Positions 24,488-32,647 of a stretch of 53,907 nt of DNA are shown one piece after another. The notes under the pieces were generated by a model. The model was given only the letters and a program-made list of their open reading frames with translations, did not search any database and had not been told where the DNA came from. Position 1 is the stretch's first letter; each line of letters opens with the position of its first letter. The stretch lies in the NCBI RefSeq assembly GCF_000520995.1, contig NZ_JACA01000056.1:1-53907 (forward strand), read 5' to 3'. The translations under genes were made by a program, and so were the position numbers. This stretch comes from Aquimarina macrocephali JAMB N27. Its GTDB lineage: Bacteria > Bacteroidota > Bacteroidia > Flavobacteriales > Flavobacteriaceae.

Positions 24488-25267
24488 TTATTTACCTTTA
24501 AATATTGGTTTTCTTTTTTCAATAAACGCATTTACCCCTTCTGCATAATCTTCGCTTTCTGCAGATTCTATCTGTAAATCTGACTCCATTGTTAATTGCT
24601 CTTCAAGCGTATTTACCAAGGATTGATTTAGTAATCTTTTGGTCAATCCCAACGCTTTGGTAGGCATTAGTGCTAGTTTTGAAGTTAATTTAATAGCCTC
24701 TTCTTCAAAAGTTTCTACTTCAACCATTTTATAAACCATTCCTAATTGCTCTGCTTCTTTTGCGCTCACTTTATCACCTAACATCATTAAGGCAGAAGCT
24801 TTTTGGAAGCCAATCAATCTAGGTAGAAAAAAAGTTCCTGCACTATCCGGAATTAGTCCGATTTTACTAAATGCCTGGATAAAACTTGCAGCTTCTGAAA
24901 CTATAACGATGTCACATGCCAATGCAATATTAGCTCCTGCTCCTGCAGCAACTCCATTTACAGCTGCCACAATCGGTTTTTCGATAGTTCTTATCCTTTG
25001 AATTATTGGATTGTAATGTTCTTCTAATATTTTTCTAAAACCTGGATTCAACTCGGGAGAAGTTACTTCTTTAAGATCCTGACCAGCGCAAAATGCTTTT
25101 CCGTTACCAGTAAGCATAATGGCTCTTACTTCATCATTAGTATTACACTCATCTAATGTTTTCTGTAACAACAAGGCCATTTCTCTATTAAAACTATTAA
25201 AAGTTTCTGGACGGTTTAACGTTATTTTCGCTATTCCATTATCAATGTGCAATTGGATTGAAGGCAT
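24488..25267 (-). CDS. paaG: PaaG: 1,2-epoxyphenylacetyl-CoA isomerase
   Basis: Converts ring-1,2-epoxyphenylacetyl-CoA to the oxepin form. 259 residues of crotonase fold: ITLNRPETFNSFNREM, CAGQDLKEV, VNGVAAGAGANIALACDIV. The motif IGLIPDSAGTFFLPRLIG carries the Asp characteristic of PaaG-type isomerases in place of a hydratase Glu. It lies directly after the epoxidase genes and the small VOC gene (gap of two bases), as expected. Confidence 0.92.
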   Translation of the reverse strand: MPSIQLHIDNGIAKITLNRPETFNSFNREMALLLQKTLDECNTNDEVRAIMLTGNGKAFCAGQDLKEVTSPELNPGFRKILEEHYNPIIQRIRTIEKPIVAAVNGVAAGAGANIALACDIVIVSEAASFIQAFSKIGLIPDSAGTFFLPRLIGFQKASALMMLGDKVSAKEAEQLGMVYKMVEVETFEEEAIKLTSKLALMPTKALGLTKRLLNQSLVNTLEEQLTMESDLQIESAESEDYAEGVNAFIEKRKPIFKGK

Positions 25268-25269
25268 AT

Positions 25270-25638
25270 TTAGTTCTCTATTTTGAAATGTGGATTATAA
25301 ATTATTCCGATACTATTATTCCATGGGCATTTTACCGACGCCACTACTATTTCTCCTCCTACATTTGTTGGTTTCTCATGTTCTGTAGCTCCTAAATCAA
25401 GTAATCTTTGATATGTTGCATCAATCTTTTCTACACCCCAATATGAAAGCACACCATCTGATTTTGCTTCTGAAGAGGTTTCTTCTGGAAGTAATCCAAG
25501 CTCATATCCTCCTATATTGAATCCCACGTAAAAAGGTTCATCGAAATAAGGCTTTGTATTAAACGCTTCTGAATACCACTTCTTGGCTTTATCCAGATCA
25601 CTAACTTTATATATTGTTGTTCTTAATCCGAGCATCAT
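25270..25638 (-). CDS. VOC (glyoxalase/bleomycin-resistance) family protein in the paa operon
   Basis: 122 residues in two beta-alpha-beta-beta-beta halves: TTIYKVSDLDKAKKWYSEAF and KPYFDEPFYVGFNIGGYELG, then YWGVEKIDATYQRLLDLGAT and CPWNNSIGIIYNPHF. Candidate metal ligands are few (Glu, His scattered), so it may be a binding rather than a catalytic member. The ATG overlaps the last base of the paaD stop, and paaG follows two bases after its end, so it is co-translated with the pathway. Its role is unknown; it could handle a reactive or off-path intermediate. Confidence 0.85.
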   Translation of the reverse strand: MMLGLRTTIYKVSDLDKAKKWYSEAFNTKPYFDEPFYVGFNIGGYELGLLPEETSSEAKSDGVLSYWGVEKIDATYQRLLDLGATEHEKPTNVGGEIVVASVKCPWNNSIGIIYNPHFKIEN

Positions 25639-26141
25639 TATTTAAGACATTTGAAATAATCAAAAGGTTCTAAGCAATCATTACATTGAAACAGTGCTTT
25701 ACACGCTGTTGAACCAAATTGACTTATCATTTTTGTATTTGTTGAGCCACATTGGGTGCACTTTACTATTTTTTTACCTCCAAGTAGTGCTTCTTTATCA
25801 GCTTTCTCGTTTAAAGGTGCAGCAATCCCATATTTTTCTAGTGCTTCTCTACCATTTGGAGTAATCCAATCGGTCGTCCATGCTGGTGATAAAACCAAAG
25901 TAACTTTGGCTTCTATATTTTCTTTTGCAAAAGCATTAATAATATCGTCTCCTATCACATCCATCGCGGGGCAACCGCTATACGTTGGAGTAATTGTAAC
26001 CTGAGCAATAGTTTCTATCATTTGAGCAGAGCGAACGACTCCCATATCCATAATAGACAATACCGGAATTTCGGGATCATGAACTTTTTCCAAAATTGGA
26101 ATCAGCGTTGGATCGATATGTTTCTCTAATTCTATTGTCAT
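25638..26141 (-). CDS. paaD: PaaD: phenylacetyl-CoA epoxidase accessory subunit
   Basis: 167 residues from ATG 26141 (MTIELEKHIDP); an upstream frame start at 26174 would be TTG and lies in repeat DNA. The N-terminal DUF59/MIP18-like domain has VHDPEIPVLSIMDMGVV and TPTYSGCPAMDVIGDDI (Cys of the family). The C-terminus has a zinc-ribbon-like set of four cysteines (CTQCG, then CKALFQCNDC). PaaD helps mature or supply iron-sulfur/iron to the PaaABCE epoxidase. Fourth of the epoxidase genes downstream of paaC, as usual. Confidence 0.92.
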   Translation of the reverse strand: MTIELEKHIDPTLIPILEKVHDPEIPVLSIMDMGVVRSAQMIETIAQVTITPTYSGCPAMDVIGDDIINAFAKENIEAKVTLVLSPAWTTDWITPNGREALEKYGIAAPLNEKADKEALLGGKKIVKCTQCGSTNTKMISQFGSTACKALFQCNDCLEPFDYFKCLK

Positions 26142-26234
26142 AATAAATATTGAATATCGAATATTTAACACCAAAGGTTGAAGTTTTATTTCTCTTCATC
26201 ATTCAATATTCTAAACTCAGTATTCTATATTATT
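26141..26234. repeat. Repeat-rich spacer between paaC and paaD
   Basis: Contains ATATTGAATATCGAATATTT near the paaD start and CATTCAATATTC, CAGTATTCTATATT near the paaC stop. The arms are inverted around about 40 bases, similar to the flanks of the four-helix-bundle gene but without an insert. Confidence 0.45.
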
Positions 26235-26990
26235 TTACCACTTCATATTAGGATAGGTACGTTGCATATATTGTAAATCTGAAAGTAAATACCCCATATG
26301 TTCACTATGAATACCTTGTTTACCACCTTTCTGAAACCATTTTGTTTCTGGCATGGTAATAGTAGCTTCTTCAAATACTTCTCTAATTCTTTGATCGTAT
26401 TTTTCTCGCAAAGCTTCAGTATTAACTCCAACTCCATTCTCTACAGCAATCTTATCATCATCTGTCATATGGAATAGTTCATCTGTAAACTTCCACAAGT
26501 CATCAACAGCTTCCTGAATTTTTTGATGGCTTTCTTCTGTACCATCTCCTAATCTTTTCATCCAATCAGAAGAAAATCTTTGATGATAACTCACTTCTTT
26601 AATTCCTTTCTTTGCAATTGCTGCTAATGTTTCATCATCACTATTTTGCAATTCTTCTAATAATAATAAATGAAAAGCATCATAGAAGAACTGTCTTGTA
26701 ATCACATATCCAAAGTGTTTGTTTGGTTGCTCAACAAGAAGTACGTTTTTGTATTGTCTTTCTATTCTCAAAAAAGCAATATCATCTTCAGTCTTCCCTT
26801 CTCCCGAAAGCTGAGCCGCGTATTGATAATAACTTCGTGTTTGACCTAATAAATCCAATGCCATATTAGTCATTGCAATATCTGTTTCCAGGTTTGGTCC
26901 ATGACCACACAATTCTGACAATCGTTGACCGAGGATCAAGGCATTATCTGCTACACCGTAGATATATTGTATTTTATTCTCGTTTTTCAT
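26235..26990 (-). CDS. paaC: PaaC: phenylacetyl-CoA epoxidase structural subunit
   Basis: 251 residues from the ATG at 26990 (MKNENKIQYIYG); four codons further upstream lies another in-frame ATG at 27002 (MGCIM). A ferritin-like protein that pairs with PaaA in the epoxidase but lacks the full di-iron ligand set. Family stretches: LSELCGHGPNLETDIAMTNM, ALDLLGQTRSYYQYAA, KKGIKEVSYHQRFSSDWMKRL, ending with HSEHMGYLLSDLQYMQRTYP. Placed between paaB and paaD in canonical order. Confidence 0.94.
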   Translation of the reverse strand: MKNENKIQYIYGVADNALILGQRLSELCGHGPNLETDIAMTNMALDLLGQTRSYYQYAAQLSGEGKTEDDIAFLRIERQYKNVLLVEQPNKHFGYVITRQFFYDAFHLLLLEELQNSDDETLAAIAKKGIKEVSYHQRFSSDWMKRLGDGTEESHQKIQEAVDDLWKFTDELFHMTDDDKIAVENGVGVNTEALREKYDQRIREVFEEATITMPETKWFQKGGKQGIHSEHMGYLLSDLQYMQRTYPNMKW

Positions 26991-27090
26991 AATACAGCCC
27001 ATAAAATTGGGTATCTTATTTAAATAGCTTTAATTTCAAATAGTAAGTCTCCTGTATTCACAGGAATTGTAATTCTTGCAGTTGCAAAAA

Positions 27091-27375
27091 TTACATATGC
27101 TTTACTTCATCGGGTAATGTATAAAACGTAGGGTGTCTATACACTTTATCCTGAGCGGGTTCAAATAATTCTCCGTTATTATCAGGGTTTGATGCTGTAA
27201 TATGTTTAGATTCTACTACCCATATACTTACTCCTTCATTTCTTCGAGTATACACATCTCTGGCATTTTCTAAAGCCATTTCTGCATCGGCTGCATGAAT
27301 ACTACCAAAATGACGATGTTCTAAACCATTTTTACTTCTTACAAATACTTCCCAAAGTGGCCAGTTATTTTTCAT
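27091..27375 (-). CDS. paaB: PaaB: phenylacetyl-CoA epoxidase small subunit
   Basis: 94 residues, matching the family length. Conserved pieces: WPLWEVFVRSKNGLEHRHFG, SIHAADAEMALENARDVYTRR and GVSIWVV. PaaB bridges PaaAC heterodimers in the epoxidase complex. It follows paaA after 33 bases that hold an 18-bp palindrome. Confidence 0.95.
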   Translation of the reverse strand: MKNNWPLWEVFVRSKNGLEHRHFGSIHAADAEMALENARDVYTRRNEGVSIWVVESKHITASNPDNNGELFEPAQDKVYRHPTFYTLPDEVKHM

Positions 27376-27389
27376 AATTATGAATTTTG

Positions 27390-27407
27390 AATTCTGAATT
27401 CAGAATT
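27390..27407. repeat. 18-bp perfect palindrome between paaA and paaB
   Basis: AATTCTGAATTCAGAATT, ending right at the paaA stop codon. It belongs to the set of AT-rich palindromic spacers in this operon. Confidence 0.6.
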
Positions 27408-27408
27408 A

Positions 27409-28389
27409 TTATATTGCTTTTTTAAGCTTTTTATCTTCTTGTTTTTTGGCATAAGCCATAGCTGCGTCTCTTACCCATTCTCCTTTTTCCCAGGCATTAA
27501 CTCTAGCTGTCATACGTTCCTTATTGCAAGGTCCATGACCTTTTACTACTTGCCAGAATTCGTCCCAATCTATTTCTCCAAAATCGTAACTCCCCTTTTC
27601 TTCATTCCATTTTAAATCTGGATCTGGAATAGTAAGTCCTATTAATTCTGCTTGCGGAACGGTTTGGTCAATAAACTGCTGACGTAACTCATCATTAGTT
27701 TTTCTTTTTAATTTCCACTTCATTGATTGAGCAGTATGCACAGATTCTGCATCTATAGGTCCTAGCATCATCAACGATGGCCACCACCATCGATTTAATG
27801 CATCTTGTGCCATTTCTTTCTGTTCTGGAGTACCATTCGCCAACGTAATCATTATTTCATACCCCTGGCGTTGATGAAAACTCTCTTCTTTACATACGCG
27901 TACCATAGCTCTTGCATATGGCCCATAAGAAGTACTACATAGTGGTACTTGATTAATAATTGCTGCACCATCTACCAGCCAGCCAATTGCTCCCATATCT
28001 GCCCAAGTGATTGTAGGGTAATTAAATATACTAGAGTATTTTGCTTTACCTGTATGCAATTGTTCATATAGTTCTTCTCTAGAAATCCCTAAAGTCTCAC
28101 ATGCACTATATAGGTATAATCCATGCCCGGCCTCATCTTGAACTTTAGCTATTAAAGCTACTTTACGCCTTAAGGAAGGTGCACGAGTAATCCAGTTTCC
28201 TTCTGGCAGCATTCCAATAATTTCGGAATGTGCATGCTGAGAAATTTGCCGAATATGAGTTTTCCGGTATTTTTCTGGCATCCAATCTTTAGGCTCGATC
28301 TTTTCATCTCTGGCAATTTTTTGCTCAAAGATTTCTTCTAGACTTCGACTCTGCTCCGTCCCTTGGTTTTTTATTTCTTTTTCGCTCAT
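27409..28389 (-). CDS. paaA: PaaA: phenylacetyl-CoA 1,2-epoxidase catalytic subunit
   Basis: Di-iron monooxygenase that adds one oxygen of O2 across the ring of phenylacetyl-CoA. 326 residues. Two carboxylate-histidine motifs are seen: KVQDEAGHGLYLYSACE and CKEESFHQRQGYEIM, matching the ExxH iron ligands of the bacterial multicomponent monooxygenase fold. Also WITRAPSLRRK and WGMIG-like NYPTITWADMGAIGWLVDGA. Twelve bases separate it from paaE, its electron donor gene, so both are co-transcribed from the promoter upstream of paaE. Confidence 0.96.
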   Translation of the reverse strand: MSEKEIKNQGTEQSRSLEEIFEQKIARDEKIEPKDWMPEKYRKTHIRQISQHAHSEIIGMLPEGNWITRAPSLRRKVALIAKVQDEAGHGLYLYSACETLGISREELYEQLHTGKAKYSSIFNYPTITWADMGAIGWLVDGAAIINQVPLCSTSYGPYARAMVRVCKEESFHQRQGYEIMITLANGTPEQKEMAQDALNRWWWPSLMMLGPIDAESVHTAQSMKWKLKRKTNDELRQQFIDQTVPQAELIGLTIPDPDLKWNEEKGSYDFGEIDWDEFWQVVKGHGPCNKERMTARVNAWEKGEWVRDAAMAYAKKQEDKKLKKAI

Positions 28390-28401
28390 AACACTTGAGT
28401 T

Positions 28402-29475
28402 TTATACATCAAAATCAACCACTACTTTTTCTGTGGTAGGAACAGCCTGGCAAGATAATACTAAACCTTTAGCAACCTCATCTTCTTCTAGTGCATAGTT
28501 CACCTTCATTTCTACTGCTCCTTCAATAACTTTACATTTACAAGTACTGCACACTCCACCTTTACAAGCAAAAGGCAAATCTGCTCCAGAGGCCAATGCT
28601 CCATCTAATATATTATCGTGATCATCATCCATTGCAAAGTGAAACTCTTTTCCTCCGTCTATAATAGTAACTTCAGTTCCATCAAATTTATGATCAACTA
28701 CTTCTGCTGCTTTTTTCTTATCTTCTTCAGAAACACCTGAAAAGAAAAGTTCATAATGAATTTTCTCTTTTGACAATCCTGCATTCACCAATCCGTCTCT
28801 AATCAAAAAGATCATTTCTTCAGGACCGCAGACAAAGCATTCATCTACACTGGATATATCAATTACTTTATCAGTAAGTTCTTGTATCTTTTCTTCTGTA
28901 AATCGCCCATTAAGCAATGGTATATCCCGTTGTTCTTTTGTTAAAAAATAGAATATCTCTACTCTGCCAAAATACTTATTTCTAAGTGCTTCTATCTCTT
29001 CTTTAAAGATAATCGATTTAGCGTTCCGATTCAAGTAAAAGAGCTTGAAAGTACTTTCTGGCTCAGAAGCAAGGTGAGTTTTTAGTATGGATAATATAGG
29101 TGTAATACCACTTCCTGCAGCAAAAACAATATAGTTTTTAGCTTTTGACGGGGCTACTTCAACAAAAAAGTTTCCCATAGGAGGCATTACTTCTATAACA
29201 TCTCCTTCTTTAAGTACATCATTTGCAAAGTTAGAAAACAATCCCTGATCAATTCGTTTAACCGCCACTTGCCATTTATTTTCGACAGGGCTTGAACACA
29301 AGGAATAAGAGCGTCTTACCTCTTCATCATTTATAGATGTTTTTAGAGTAAGATGCTGACCTTGCTTAAACAAAAATGCACTCCTAAGCTCTTCTGGTAT
29401 ATCAAAAGTAATAGATGTACAATCCTTAGTTTCTTTAATTAACTCAGAAACGCGAATAGAATAAAAATCAGTCAT
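28402..29475 (-). CDS. paaE: PaaE: phenylacetyl-CoA epoxidase reductase
   Basis: Passes electrons from NAD(P)H to the PaaA di-iron centre. 357 residues in three parts: FAD-binding barrel (1-105, RRSYSLCSSP), NAD-binding domain (about 108-235, FAAGSGITPILSIL, ending ECFVCGPEEMI), and a plant-type [2Fe-2S] ferredoxin domain (about 265-357) with CKGGVCSTCKCKVIEG and a fourth Cys in VLSCQA. First gene of the paa block; its promoter carries the palindromic operator. Confidence 0.95.
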   Translation of the reverse strand: MTDFYSIRVSELIKETKDCTSITFDIPEELRSAFLFKQGQHLTLKTSINDEEVRRSYSLCSSPVENKWQVAVKRIDQGLFSNFANDVLKEGDVIEVMPPMGNFFVEVAPSKAKNYIVFAAGSGITPILSILKTHLASEPESTFKLFYLNRNAKSIIFKEEIEALRNKYFGRVEIFYFLTKEQRDIPLLNGRFTEEKIQELTDKVIDISSVDECFVCGPEEMIFLIRDGLVNAGLSKEKIHYELFFSGVSEEDKKKAAEVVDHKFDGTEVTIIDGGKEFHFAMDDDHDNILDGALASGADLPFACKGGVCSTCKCKVIEGAVEMKVNYALEEDEVAKGLVLSCQAVPTTEKVVVDFDV

Positions 29476-29506
29476 ATCTTAATTTAACTATATAGTTATA
29501 GCTAAA

Positions 29507-29537
29507 CAAAACTAACAATTGTTAGTTTGATACACAA
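29507..29537 (-). promoter_or_regulatory. paaE promoter with overlapping 20-bp palindromic operator
   Basis: On the minus strand: TTG at 29537-29535, 20 bases, then TAGTTTTG (29514-29507), a full TAnnTTTG match. The perfect palindrome AAACTAACAATTGTTAGTTT (29509-29528) covers the spacer and the -7 element. A TetR gene lies directly upstream, so the likely logic is repression lifted by a pathway CoA ester. Confidence 0.7.
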
Positions 29538-29577
29538 ATAATTATTTGTTAATTTTATTACTATACTAAAATATTGA

Positions 29578-30147
29578 TCATGCTACCCCTTTAAGCAGCA
29601 CCGATATCATATCGCGTTTCAAGATATCAGAATCAATCTCTTTTTGTTCGGGATACCACAAATACAATGTTCTTAAGGTAGAGAGTGTAGAAAAAACCAT
29701 AATTTCAACATTATAGGGTTTAATCTCTCCTTTTTCTAATCCTTTCTTTACTATATCCCTAAAATTATCTTCATATTCTTCTCGCATTTTCTCAAAGTAT
29801 TGCAGATTACTCTCTTCAAGATGCATCCAATCATTATTAAGTGAAGCCAGACCATCTGCATTTCGTAAAGTCACATCTATATGCAAGTCAATAATATTTT
29901 CCAGTTTTTGGATTGTATTTTCATCAGAAGTTACAATTTTATTCATCCCCACAGTAAATTCTTCTGCAAGTCCAATTATGATAGTAGACAATATTTCTTG
30001 TTTCGACTGAATATGATTATACAGGCTTGCAGCTTTAATCCCCATAGCTTTTGCCAAATCTCTCATAGTTACCGCACTATATCCTTTTTCTTTAAAAAGA
30101 ATAGCCGCTGCATTTATAATTTCTTGTTTTCTGCTTTCGGGTCTCAT
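29578..30147 (-). CDS. TetR family repressor of the phenylacetate genes (PaaR-like)
   Basis: 189 residues. N-terminal helix-turn-helix about 5-52: RKQEIINAAAILFKEKGYSA, VTMRDLAKAMGIKAASLYNH. The C-terminal ligand domain is helical (IIDLHIDVTLRNADGLASL) and typical of regulators grouped with fatty-acid or phenylacetyl-CoA sensors. It is transcribed in the same direction as the paa genes, 102 bases upstream of paaE, with the palindromic operator in the gap. Regulation of the paa operon is inferred from position and operator; the effector (phenylacetyl-CoA in known PaaR proteins) is not shown. Confidence 0.88.
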   Translation of the reverse strand: MRPESRKQEIINAAAILFKEKGYSAVTMRDLAKAMGIKAASLYNHIQSKQEILSTIIIGLAEEFTVGMNKIVTSDENTIQKLENIIDLHIDVTLRNADGLASLNNDWMHLEESNLQYFEKMREEYEDNFRDIVKKGLEKGEIKPYNVEIMVFSTLSTLRTLYLWYPEQKEIDSDILKRDMISVLLKGVA

Positions 30148-30395
30148 CTGTTTCGATTTATCATTTTTATTGGTCAGAAAAATTCACATAGTAATTATTT
30201 TCGACAGGCTCACCTAATAAAGTGAAGCTGGTATGAAAAACCTTAACTATATTCATTTTATGGTAGGTATTTTGTTTTCCACTCAAAAATAAATTTTAAT
30301 CTCATATAACATACATTTTTGTTACCAAAAACAGAGAATACGACCAATTTATCTTATAAATAATACTATATTAACCATAAAAAGAATCTAGACTC

Positions 30396-30833
30396 ATGAA
30401 ATTTTTAATGATCATTTTGTTTTTCGTGGTATTTTCAAACACAAATAGTTGTGCCAACAAAAATAATGCAGCAGTCAAAAATCAGGAAAAAGAAAGTCAG
30501 GTTACTAAAAAGGCAACTTTTTTCATCACTCTTCTTAACGGGAAAGATGTTTCTGAGAGAAAGTTACACATCACTTTTGACGAAGAACAAAGCTCTGCTT
30601 ATGGCCACGCTGGCTGTAACACGTTTTCATCTAAGTATACCGAAGAAAACGGAACTATTTCTTTTAGCTTCCCTATTGCAACAAAAATGTATTGTGAAAA
30701 AAATGCAGCAATAGAAAAAGAATTTTTTAAAACTCTTGTTGAAGTTAAAACCAGAATCCTGACAGAAGATTCTCTAGTCCTAAAAGACAGTAACAATAAA
30801 GAGTTATTCTCTGGTGTAAGATCCAAAGAATAA
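30396..30833 (+). CDS. META-domain (HslJ-like) lipoprotein
   Basis: 145 residues. Lipoprotein signal ending NTNSC (Cys19). The META domain covers about 45-140: LNGKDVSERKLHITFDEEQ, GHAGCNTFSSKY (the conserved GCN), TISFSFPIATKMYCEKNAA and the end LVLKDSNNKELFSG. HslJ in E. coli is a heat-inducible lipoprotein; META proteins are of unknown exact function and are exported. The stop codon lies inside a 13-bp inverted repeat that probably ends transcription. Confidence 0.87.
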   Translation: MKFLMIILFFVVFSNTNSCANKNNAAVKNQEKESQVTKKATFFITLLNGKDVSERKLHITFDEEQSSAYGHAGCNTFSSKYTEENGTISFSFPIATKMYCEKNAAIEKEFFKTLVEVKTRILTEDSLVLKDSNNKELFSGVRSKE

Positions 30834-30839
30834 CTCTTT
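30798..30839 (+). terminator. Hairpin over the META gene stop codon, probable terminator
   Basis: Perfect 13-bp arms AAAGAGTTATTCT and AGAATAACTCTTT with a 16-nt loop. The left arm is coding and the right arm contains the TAA stop. It lies between convergent genes and is followed by AT-rich DNA, not by a clean T run. Confidence 0.5.
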
Positions 30840-30858
30840 AAATATTATTATTCTATAT

Positions 30859-32535
30859 CTAGAATTGCTTACTTACAATTACTTTTTTAGTAAAAGAAGT
30901 ACCATCAGATGTATTTTTAACATAAATAAAATACATTCCTGTTGATTTATCTGACATATCAATTTGTCCTTTTTCCTCAGACAATTTCCCAGAACCTACA
31001 ACCATTCCAGAAATGTTATAAAGATAATATTCTAATTTACCCTCTACTGTATTAGTAATACTAATTATAGCATCAGAAGCATTAAAAGAAACGGCTAACA
31101 CCTTTTCTTCTTCAGGTTCAGGCTCTGGATCAATTGGTGGCGGTGGGGTACCATCATTTTCTTGAGAAAGCATATCTAATGTTTCTCTTCCAGTATTATC
31201 AGAATCTAACCAATTAGAAAGTCTGTTAGAATCTGAGTTACCAAAACTCCACGAAACATTAAACCTACCATAAAAATCTGAAAGATCATTATCATTTGTT
31301 CCCGAACAAGCGGCTCCTCCTCCTGCAAGTTGCCCTACTATTCTACCACTTGGGTTAAAAAGAGCAGAACCAGAAGATCCTCCTTCTGTAACTCCAAGGT
31401 CCCAATCCGTTACCTGCCAGGAATCAACGGGAGCAGTTAAGCCTCCAATATTAGTCTTTACTTGTACTAGAGCTACATTTTCTCTACATACTTTCATTAT
31501 ATCTCCACTAGGGTGATGAATCCCAACTGCAAAATTTGCTGCAATATCTCTTTTGTCCCATCCAGCCCATTCTAAATCCCAGGACTCATCTAAACCTCCA
31601 TCTAAATTCAACAGTTTAAAATCAGATTCTGCATTCGAAGCTAATCGTGTAGCTCCACTTGTTGTTTGGTTTACTGCAGCATCTGTACTACCTGTAACAG
31701 TAGCACAGGAAGGGTTAGGACTAATCCAATTAAAACGGAATGCCCACGTAGATTCATTACCAGCATTACAATGATTAGCTGTCAAAAAATATGGCGCTTT
31801 ATCATTCTTCGTATTATTAATCAATGTTCCTGTACAAACAAAACCGTCCATCAGTACAAAAGCGACAGCATGCTTCAATCTATCTTTTAACTCGTCAAAA
31901 TCCTCTCCAACAGAGCAATCTACATCCTGATTACAATCTCCTGATTCATCTATTTTTTGCTGAATTTGAGTATTTGTAATCGAGCGATACCCATGAATTA
32001 CTTTAGCAATGTTTAACTGACCTTTACCAACAACAGAAGCAGGCTCAAAATATTCTACCCAAACATTATCTCCTTCTACCATCCATGTACCTAGCATCTG
32101 ATCAGGTCTGTTAAAAATATTTGTATATGCACCTAAAAGATCAGACCTATCATTATTATAAAGATACACCGTAGCTCCTCGAGGTATTTTATAGGTATCA
32201 AAAATGAAATTTAATGTCTTGGCACCTTTAGATATAATATTAATACGCCATATCCTATCTCCATTAGGTAATTCGTCCCATACTCCCGAATTTTTAAGAC
32301 CTAGGTTTACTTTAAGTTCATAACCAAATCTCCATGGTCTTGATTTATCTGAATCATTCTTAGCATCTTCTGCATTGATTCTATTTAAATCAAAACTTTT
32401 CATAAGCATCGGAACTATGCTTTTTTTGTTTTGCATACTCCAACTTGTAGGTTCTCTATCATTAGTAACCTGGGCATTGATTCCTAATGTACCTAATAAT
32501 AATCCTAATACTATCAGCTTAATTCTCACAACCAT
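30859..32535 (-). CDS. Secreted trypsin-like serine protease with type IX secretion sorting domain
   Basis: 558 residues, lysyl-endopeptidase-like layout. Signal peptide 1-21 (ending GINAQ). The protease domain is about 205-440: His in APYFLTANHCNAGNEST, Asp in ESDFKLLNLDG and Ser in EGGSSGSALFNPSGRIVGQL. A Pro/Glu-rich linker (PPPPIDPEPEPEEEK) precedes a C-terminal beta domain (480-558) ending with STGMYFIYVKNTSDG...KKVIVSK, the Por/type A type IX secretion sorting domain. It is expected outside the cell or on its surface. It converges with the META gene. Confidence 0.92.
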   Translation of the reverse strand: MVVRIKLIVLGLLLGTLGINAQVTNDREPTSWSMQNKKSIVPMLMKSFDLNRINAEDAKNDSDKSRPWRFGYELKVNLGLKNSGVWDELPNGDRIWRINIISKGAKTLNFIFDTYKIPRGATVYLYNNDRSDLLGAYTNIFNRPDQMLGTWMVEGDNVWVEYFEPASVVGKGQLNIAKVIHGYRSITNTQIQQKIDESGDCNQDVDCSVGEDFDELKDRLKHAVAFVLMDGFVCTGTLINNTKNDKAPYFLTANHCNAGNESTWAFRFNWISPNPSCATVTGSTDAAVNQTTSGATRLASNAESDFKLLNLDGGLDESWDLEWAGWDKRDIAANFAVGIHHPSGDIMKVCRENVALVQVKTNIGGLTAPVDSWQVTDWDLGVTEGGSSGSALFNPSGRIVGQLAGGGAACSGTNDNDLSDFYGRFNVSWSFGNSDSNRLSNWLDSDNTGRETLDMLSQENDGTPPPPIDPEPEPEEEKVLAVSFNASDAIISITNTVEGKLEYYLYNISGMVVGSGKLSEEKGQIDMSDKSTGMYFIYVKNTSDGTSFTKKVIVSKQF

Positions 32536-32647
32536 CTATTTTTTAAAATTGATAAAACAAATTTAACTATTTAAGAATACTTCAATATCAAAATAAAACT
32601 ATTAATTTTCCAATTAAATTGTCTTGATCAAAAATTAATTTCTTTAT

